From assembly GCF_051962475.1 (NCBI RefSeq), contig NZ_JBQCCF010000069.1, positions 310,001 to 374,000 of the forward strand: a DNA stretch of 64,000 nucleotides. Direction: 5' to 3'. Numbering within the stretch: the first letter of the stretch is position 1; the number at the start of each line of letters is the position of its first letter. The notes below the pieces were generated by a model. That model searched no databases. It was not told the DNA's origin and worked only from the letters and a program-made list of their open reading frames with translations. Source of the DNA: Dyella_A sp051962475 (GTDB taxonomy: Bacteria; Pseudomonadota; Gammaproteobacteria; Xanthomonadales; Rhodanobacteraceae). Shown here in pieces: positions 59,562-64,000 of this stretch. The position numbers were made by a program, and so were the translations under genes.

Positions 59562-60689
59562 CTATTCGGGCATGCGCAGATTGTCGCCGCGATGCACCGG
59601 CCGCAGGCTGTCCATGATCAAGCCGTAGCTGACGCGGTCAAAGGTGCGGAACACCATCACGTGGCCCACGAACTCCTCCGGAAGCGTCACGTGCGGCGAG
59701 GTGCCCCGATCCCAGCTGTTGCCGGCCACATCGTCGGCGATGGTCTCGCCCGGCTGCCACACGGCGTAGGTCTGGCCGTTCTCGACGCCGTCCTGCTTGC
59801 CGATCGACAGCGCCACCACCTGGCGCTTGCCGGCCGCATCGAGCGCATCGGCAAAGGCGATCACGCGGGCATGCGAGGCCACCGACTTTGGCGCGTGAGG
59901 ATAGAAATACGCGTCGTACGGATGATCGTCGACCGGCATCACGCGGTCGCCCTTGCGGATTTCCATGGTGGAATCGAGCAGCAGCAGGGTGGTCACGTCG
60001 CCCGTGCGCAGCGTCTCGGCGGTGCCGATCACCGACACTTCGACGCCCAGGTCGTCACCGCGACCGTAGTGGCCATCGTTGCGGAAATCTTCCGACCACG
60101 GGCTGCGCACCATCGACGCGTCGGCGTCGAGCATGTGGCCGACAATCTCGTTCTCGGCGTCGTTCTTGTCGTCCTGCTCGAAGCCGCGGAACACGTGGGT
60201 CGGGCGGACGATGGCCCAGCGCTGACCCGGCTCGGCCTGCAGGTTGCGCACATACAGGTTCTGGCCCGGAGTGCCGCGCAGGCGCGCTTCCTCCATGCCC
60301 ACCACGTACGGTGCCGAACTGACGTCCTCGGACTTCATGACCCGCATGTCCTTGAGGAACATGCTCAGCTCGGAGAGCGGGATCGCCGGCACCGCTTCGT
60401 CGCCACTGTGCACGCCGGGCTCCAGCTTGAGCGTGGGGCCGTTGATGAAGGACAGATTGAGCACGTCGCCCGGGTAGATCAGGTGCGGGTTCTGCACCTG
60501 CGGATTGGCCTGCCAGATTTCCGGCCAGAGCCAGGGCTTGGAAAGAAATTTCGCTGAGATATCCCACAATGTGTCGCCGCGGCGGACCGTGTAGGTATCC
60601 GGATGGCTGGCGCGCAGCTGGGCGCCCGCGGCATAGACGGCAAACGTAACCAGCATGCCGGCCAGCAGCCCGATGGACTTCTTGATCAT
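59562..60689 (-). CDS. Secreted LysM domain protein
   Basis: 375 residues with a signal peptide (MIKKSIGLLAGMLVTFAVYAAGAQL). One LysM domain follows (about 32-80, TYTVRRGDTLWDISAKFLSKPWLWPEIWQANPQVQNPHLIYPGDVL), which binds peptidoglycan. A long second domain contains VYVRNL-like LYVRNLQAEPGQRWAIVRP and LLLLDSTMEIRKGDRVMP. The same arrangement, LysM protein divergent from def, is standard in Xanthomonadales. Role: envelope maintenance, not demonstrated. Confidence 0.88.
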   Translation of the reverse strand: MIKKSIGLLAGMLVTFAVYAAGAQLRASHPDTYTVRRGDTLWDISAKFLSKPWLWPEIWQANPQVQNPHLIYPGDVLNLSFINGPTLKLEPGVHSGDEAVPAIPLSELSMFLKDMRVMKSEDVSSAPYVVGMEEARLRGTPGQNLYVRNLQAEPGQRWAIVRPTHVFRGFEQDDKNDAENEIVGHMLDADASMVRSPWSEDFRNDGHYGRGDDLGVEVSVIGTAETLRTGDVTTLLLLDSTMEIRKGDRVMPVDDHPYDAYFYPHAPKSVASHARVIAFADALDAAGKRQVVALSIGKQDGVENGQTYAVWQPGETIADDVAGNSWDRGTSPHVTLPEEFVGHVMVFRTFDRVSYGLIMDSLRPVHRGDNLRMPE

Positions 60690-60875
60690 AAGCGGGAATC
60701 CCCCTCCCCCGGTGCAAGCGCGAGTGTAACCGAACCGTTAACCCGCGCAACTGGAGCCAGTTGGCAAAACTGTCTGCATGACGCGGGCTTGGCGACGTAC
60801 AATAAACCCCATTCTAGATTGCGTCCGGCTTGGTTTTCGCAACGATGCCCACAGTTCCGGCGCCGAGGTGATGCC

Positions 60876-61385
60876 ATGTCCGTGCTCAACATCATTGAAT
60901 TTCCCGATCCCCGCCTGCGCATCCGCGCCGAACCCGTGCACGTGTTCGATGCCGCGCTCAAGCAGTTCGTCACCGACATGTTCGAGACGATGTACGCCGC
61001 CAATGGCGTGGGCCTGGCCGCCACCCAGGTGGCCGTGAGCCAGCAGGTGCTGGTGGCCGACATGAGCGACGAGCGCAACCAGCCGCTGGCGCTGATCAAT
61101 CCGCGGATCGTGGAGAAGGCAGGTTCGCAGGTCTATCAGGAAGGTTGCCTGTCGTTCCCCGGCATCTTTGCCGACGTCACCCGCGCCCTGAAGGTGAAGG
61201 TGCAGGCCCACGACGTCGACGGCAAGGAAGTAGAGATGGACATCGAGGGTCCGCTCGCGGTGTGCATCCAGCACGAAATGGATCACCTGGAAGGCAAAGT
61301 GTTTGTCGACTATCTGTCCTCGCTCAAGCGCACCATGCTGCTCAAGCGCATGGAAAAGCAGCGCAAGCAGGCGGCCAGCGCTTGA
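60876..61385 (+). CDS. def: Peptide deformylase
   Basis: Peptide deformylase removes the N-formyl group from nascent proteins. The 169-residue metal enzyme has NGVGLAATQ (motif 1), EGCLSFP with Cys91 (motif 2) and QHEMDHLEG with His133, Glu134 and His137 (motif 3). ATG 60876 follows GAGGTG. It begins the def-fmt-rsmB operon and overlaps fmt by 4 bases (TTGA). Confidence 0.97.
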   Translation: MSVLNIIEFPDPRLRIRAEPVHVFDAALKQFVTDMFETMYAANGVGLAATQVAVSQQVLVADMSDERNQPLALINPRIVEKAGSQVYQEGCLSFPGIFADVTRALKVKVQAHDVDGKEVEMDIEGPLAVCIQHEMDHLEGKVFVDYLSSLKRTMLLKRMEKQRKQAASA

Positions 61386-62326
61386 GCGGCGAGACATCTC
61401 TGCGCATCGTCTTCGCTGGCACCCCCGAGTTCTCCGTTCCCTGCCTGGCGGCGTGCCGCGCCAGCGGGGCCGAGGTGGTGGCGGTCTACACCCAGCCGGA
61501 TCGCCCCGCCGGACGCGGCCGCAAGCTCACCCCCAGCCCGGTCAAGCAGGCCGCGCTTGAAGCCCACATTCCGGTCGAGCAGCCCGAGTCGCTGAAGGAC
61601 GCTGCCGCGCGCGACCGACTGGCAGGGTATGCGCCTGACCTGATGGTGGTGGTGGCCTACGGCCTGATCCTTCCACGCAGGGTGCTGGCCATTCCGCATC
61701 TGGGCTGCTGGAACGTGCACGCCAGCCTGCTGCCGCGCTGGCGTGGTGCCGCGCCGATCCAGCGCGCTATCCTCGCTGGCGACAGCGAGAGCGGCGTCGA
61801 CCTGATGCAGATGGAAGCCGGCCTGGACACCGGCCCGGTGCTCCTCGAACGGCGCACATCCATCCACGCCGACGACACCGGTGGCAGCCTGCATGATCGC
61901 CTGTCGCATCTCGGTGCCGAGGTGCTCGCTGAAGGCCTGCGCCGCGTGCTGGCCGGCGAAAAACTCACCGCCACGCCGCAGCCGGAAGCGGGCGTGACCT
62001 ACGCGCACAAGCTCGACAAGGCCGAGGCGCGGCTGGATTTCGGCCGTCCGGCGCGCGAACTGGAGCGTCAGGTGCGCGCGTTCGATCCATGGCCGGTGGC
62101 CGAGGGCGACATCGCCAACGAGACGCTGCGCGTGTGGTCGGCTCGGGCGCTCGATCTCGACCATCACGCCACGCCGGGCAGCGTGCTGGCTGCCGGCCGC
62201 GACGGCATCGACATCGCCTGCGGCGCCGGGGCACTGCGCATCACGGCGCTGCAGCGCGCTGGCGGCAAGCGCATCGGCGCGGTGGACTACCTCAACGCCC
62301 GTCCCGACCTGCGCCCAGCGCGATGA
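61382..62326 (+). CDS. fmt: Methionyl-tRNA formyltransferase
   Basis: Fmt formylates initiator Met-tRNA using 10-formyl-THF. The 314-residue product has IVFAGTPEFSVPCLAA, HASLLPRWRGAAPIQRAI (catalytic His and the formyl-THF site) and a C-terminal OB-like domain. The start is TTG 61382, overlapping the def stop as TTGA; no closer ATG exists in frame. It overlaps rsmB by 4 bases (ATGA). Confidence 0.96.
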   Translation: MSGETSLRIVFAGTPEFSVPCLAACRASGAEVVAVYTQPDRPAGRGRKLTPSPVKQAALEAHIPVEQPESLKDAAARDRLAGYAPDLMVVVAYGLILPRRVLAIPHLGCWNVHASLLPRWRGAAPIQRAILAGDSESGVDLMQMEAGLDTGPVLLERRTSIHADDTGGSLHDRLSHLGAEVLAEGLRRVLAGEKLTATPQPEAGVTYAHKLDKAEARLDFGRPARELERQVRAFDPWPVAEGDIANETLRVWSARALDLDHHATPGSVLAAGRDGIDIACGAGALRITALQRAGGKRIGAVDYLNARPDLRPAR

Positions 62327-63624
62327 AACCCGATACCCGCGCTCTCGCCGCGAAGGGGCTGGCGGAAGTCGCCCTGCGCGGCGCCTCGCTGCGCGAGGTG
62401 ATGGAACGCAGCGCCCCCAAACTGTCCGACCCGCGCGACCGCGCCCTGCTGATGGCGCTGTTGAGCGAGGGCGCGCGCTGGTGGCTGCGCTTCGACGCGG
62501 CGATCGACGCGATGCTGGCCAAGCCGATCCGCCACAAGGCCCCGGCGATCCACGCGCTGCTGGTGCTGGGCCTGGTGCAGCTGGAGATCCTCGAGCTCAG
62601 CGACTACGCCGCGGTGGCCGCCACGGTGGAAGCCACTCGCACGCTCAAGCGCCCGGCGCTGGCCGGCATGGTCAACGCGGTGCTGCGCCGCTGGCAGCGC
62701 GAGCGCGACGCACACATCGCACGCCTGGATGCCGAGCCGACCACGCGCCACGCGCATCCCGCCTGGCTGGCCACGGCGCTGGCGCGCGACTGGCCGGCGC
62801 AGGCCGACGCCGTGATGGCCGCCGACAACGGCGAACCGCCGCTGATGCTGCGTGTGAATCGCCAGCGCAGCGAACGCGCAGCCTTCATCGCGCGGCTGCA
62901 GGCCAGCGGCCAAGAGGCGCATGCGCACCCGTGGCTGGCCGATGCGGTGGTGCTGCCGCACAGCACCGACGTCACCCGATTGCCGGGCTTCGACGAGGGC
63001 GCCTTCGCAGTGCAGGACGGCGCGGCCCAGGTCGCCGCCGATCTTGCCAACCTGCGCGACGGCCTGCGCGTGCTCGACGCCTGCGCCGCACCAGGCGGCA
63101 AGGCCTGCCATCTGCTGGAACGCGCGCGCATCGATCTCACCGCACTGGAATTCGATGCCAAACGCGCCGAGCGTATCCGCGACAACCTGATGCGGTTGCG
63201 ATTGGACGCCAAGGTGGTGGTCGGCGATGCGGGCGCACCGCCCGCCGCGTGGAAGAAGCAGCCGTTCGACCGCATCCTCGTCGATGCGCCGTGCTCGGCC
63301 ACCGGCGTGTTGCGCCGCCGCCCCGACGTGCGCCTGCACCGCCGCGAGAGCGATATTGCCGCGATGGGAGTGCAGCAGCGGCGCATCATCTCGTCGCTGT
63401 GGCCTCTGCTGGCGCCGGGCGGGCGGCTGGTCTACATCACCTGCTCGATGCTGCGCGCGGAGAACGAGGTGGTCGTGTCCGAACTGCTGGCGACGCATGA
63501 CGATGCCGCGGCGGTGGCCTTCACGCTGCCGGTCGGGCAGGCCGCGCCCGTCGGCTGGCAGATCCTGCCGGGCGATGGCGACCTCGACGGGATGTATTAC
63601 GCGGTGCTGCAGAAAAAGGCCTGA
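62323..63624 (+). CDS. rsmB: 16S rRNA (cytosine-967-C5)-methyltransferase
   Basis: 433 residues: an N-terminal NusB-like helical domain (about 1-135, KLSDPRDRALLMALLSEGARWWLRFDAAID), then the NOL1/NOP2/sun methyltransferase with LDACAAPGGKACHLLE (SAM binding), VDAPCSATGVLRRRPD (motif IV Cys) and YITCSML (catalytic motif VI Cys). It methylates C967 of 16S rRNA. Start ATG 62323 matches family N-terminus and overlaps fmt as ATGA. Confidence 0.96.
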   Translation: MKPDTRALAAKGLAEVALRGASLREVMERSAPKLSDPRDRALLMALLSEGARWWLRFDAAIDAMLAKPIRHKAPAIHALLVLGLVQLEILELSDYAAVAATVEATRTLKRPALAGMVNAVLRRWQRERDAHIARLDAEPTTRHAHPAWLATALARDWPAQADAVMAADNGEPPLMLRVNRQRSERAAFIARLQASGQEAHAHPWLADAVVLPHSTDVTRLPGFDEGAFAVQDGAAQVAADLANLRDGLRVLDACAAPGGKACHLLERARIDLTALEFDAKRAERIRDNLMRLRLDAKVVVGDAGAPPAAWKKQPFDRILVDAPCSATGVLRRRPDVRLHRRESDIAAMGVQQRRIISSLWPLLAPGGRLVYITCSMLRAENEVVVSELLATHDDAAAVAFTLPVGQAAPVGWQILPGDGDLDGMYYAVLQKKA

Positions 63625-63668
63625 CGCAAGAACCCGCGACCGACCGCGCCGCACGCGCGGCTATGCTT

Positions 63669-64000
63669 ATGTCGATTTCCCCACCCGACCCGATGGAACG
63701 CCGCGTCGTGAAACCGCTCCCCGCCCTGTCCCGCGCCCGCCCGCTTTGGCTGTCCAGCGCCCGCGCCGAGCTCTTCTGGAGTGGCCTGTTTGCGCTGTTC
63801 GTGCTGGGCGTGGGTATCGGCCTGCGCGATCCGTGGCCATCGGACGAGCCGCGCTTCGCTCTGGTCGCGCGCTGGATGGTGGAGCACGGCCAGTGGCTGT
63901 TCCCGCACCGTGGCCACGAGTTGTACCCGGACAAGCCGCCGGTGTTCATGTGGACCCAGGCACTGGCGTACTTCCTGACACGCAGCTGGCGCGTCGCGTT
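63669..64000 (+). CDS. ArnT-like family 39 glycosyltransferase (partial, C-terminus outside window)
   Basis: About 110 residues are visible before the window ends. After a basic N-terminus a membrane helix (about 36-54, ELFWSGLFALFVLGVGIGL) leads into RDPWPSDEPRFALVARWMVEHGQW, the acidic GT39/ArnT loop, and HELYPDKPPVFMWTQALAYFLT. These are the hallmarks of dolichyl-phosphomannose or undecaprenyl-aminoarabinose transferase-like membrane proteins. Starts at 63663 and 63693 are possible alternatives. Substrate unknown. Confidence 0.8.
   Translation, partial: MSISPPDPMERRVVKPLPALSRARPLWLSSARAELFWSGLFALFVLGVGIGLRDPWPSDEPRFALVARWMVEHGQWLFPHRGHELYPDKPPVFMWTQALAYFLTRSWRVA

Overview
The window is high-GC chromosomal DNA of a gammaproteobacterium in the order Xanthomonadales (Lysobacterales), most probably family Rhodanobacteraceae (Rhodanobacter, Dyella, Luteibacter or Frateuria type). 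This rests on gene content and order: a XanB2-type chorismatase inside an aryl-polyene (xanthomonadin-like) pigment cluster, a 'taggagc' family of palindromic repeats, and the complete atpIBEFHAGDC operon beside glmU. No database search was possible, so the genus is inference.

Layout. 1-6.9 kb: ComM/YifB (cut by the window edge), UbiK, a P-II protein, GpmA, a secreted repeat protein, HemF and a DUF218 membrane protein. 6.9-19.7 kb: an aryl-polyene pigment cluster. A rightward block holds a ketosynthase, a chain-length-factor-like protein, a GT2 glycosyltransferase and a flavin halogenase. A leftward block holds a ketoreductase, two hotdog dehydratases, an MMPL exporter, a LolA-like carrier, an LPLAT acyltransferase, a COG4648 membrane protein and an ACP. 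A divergent xanB2 makes hydroxybenzoate. The AMP-dependent ligase expected to load the aryl starter lies about 34 kb away at 53.6-55.0 kb, beside purD. 19.7-28.6 kb: glmU and the ATP synthase operon with a recognisable promoter and terminator. 28.7-29.6 kb: a phasin and QueD.

29.69-45.65 kb is an integrated element in tRNA-Met(CAT). A 17-bp copy of the tRNA 3' end (29691-29707) repeats the end of the intact tRNA (45630-45646). A tyrosine integrase lies beside the tRNA, and clusters of three 'ctgtagc'-type repeats sit near both ends as likely integrase arm sites. The cargo is a tight leftward operon of mostly uncharacterised proteins (a DNA-binding-like protein, a UDG-superfamily protein, a HicA-like small protein and an HTH-nucleotidyltransferase), a serine recombinase preceded by a 40-bp near-palindrome, a tandem winged-helix protein with a 51-residue membrane protein, a type III-like restriction-modification pair, and a family-A-polymerase-like palm protein with a zinc-finger partner.

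45.7-64 kb returns to core genes: rppH, a bactofilin pair, erpA, nudC, ampE, an MFS-acyltransferase fusion, purD, the displaced pigment ligase, tsaC, topA, dprA, a LysM protein, def-fmt-rsmB and the start of an ArnT-like glycosyltransferase.

The best candidates for undescribed biology are the leftward operon at 30.1-32.9 kb and the polymerase-palm protein at 41.1-42.3 kb.
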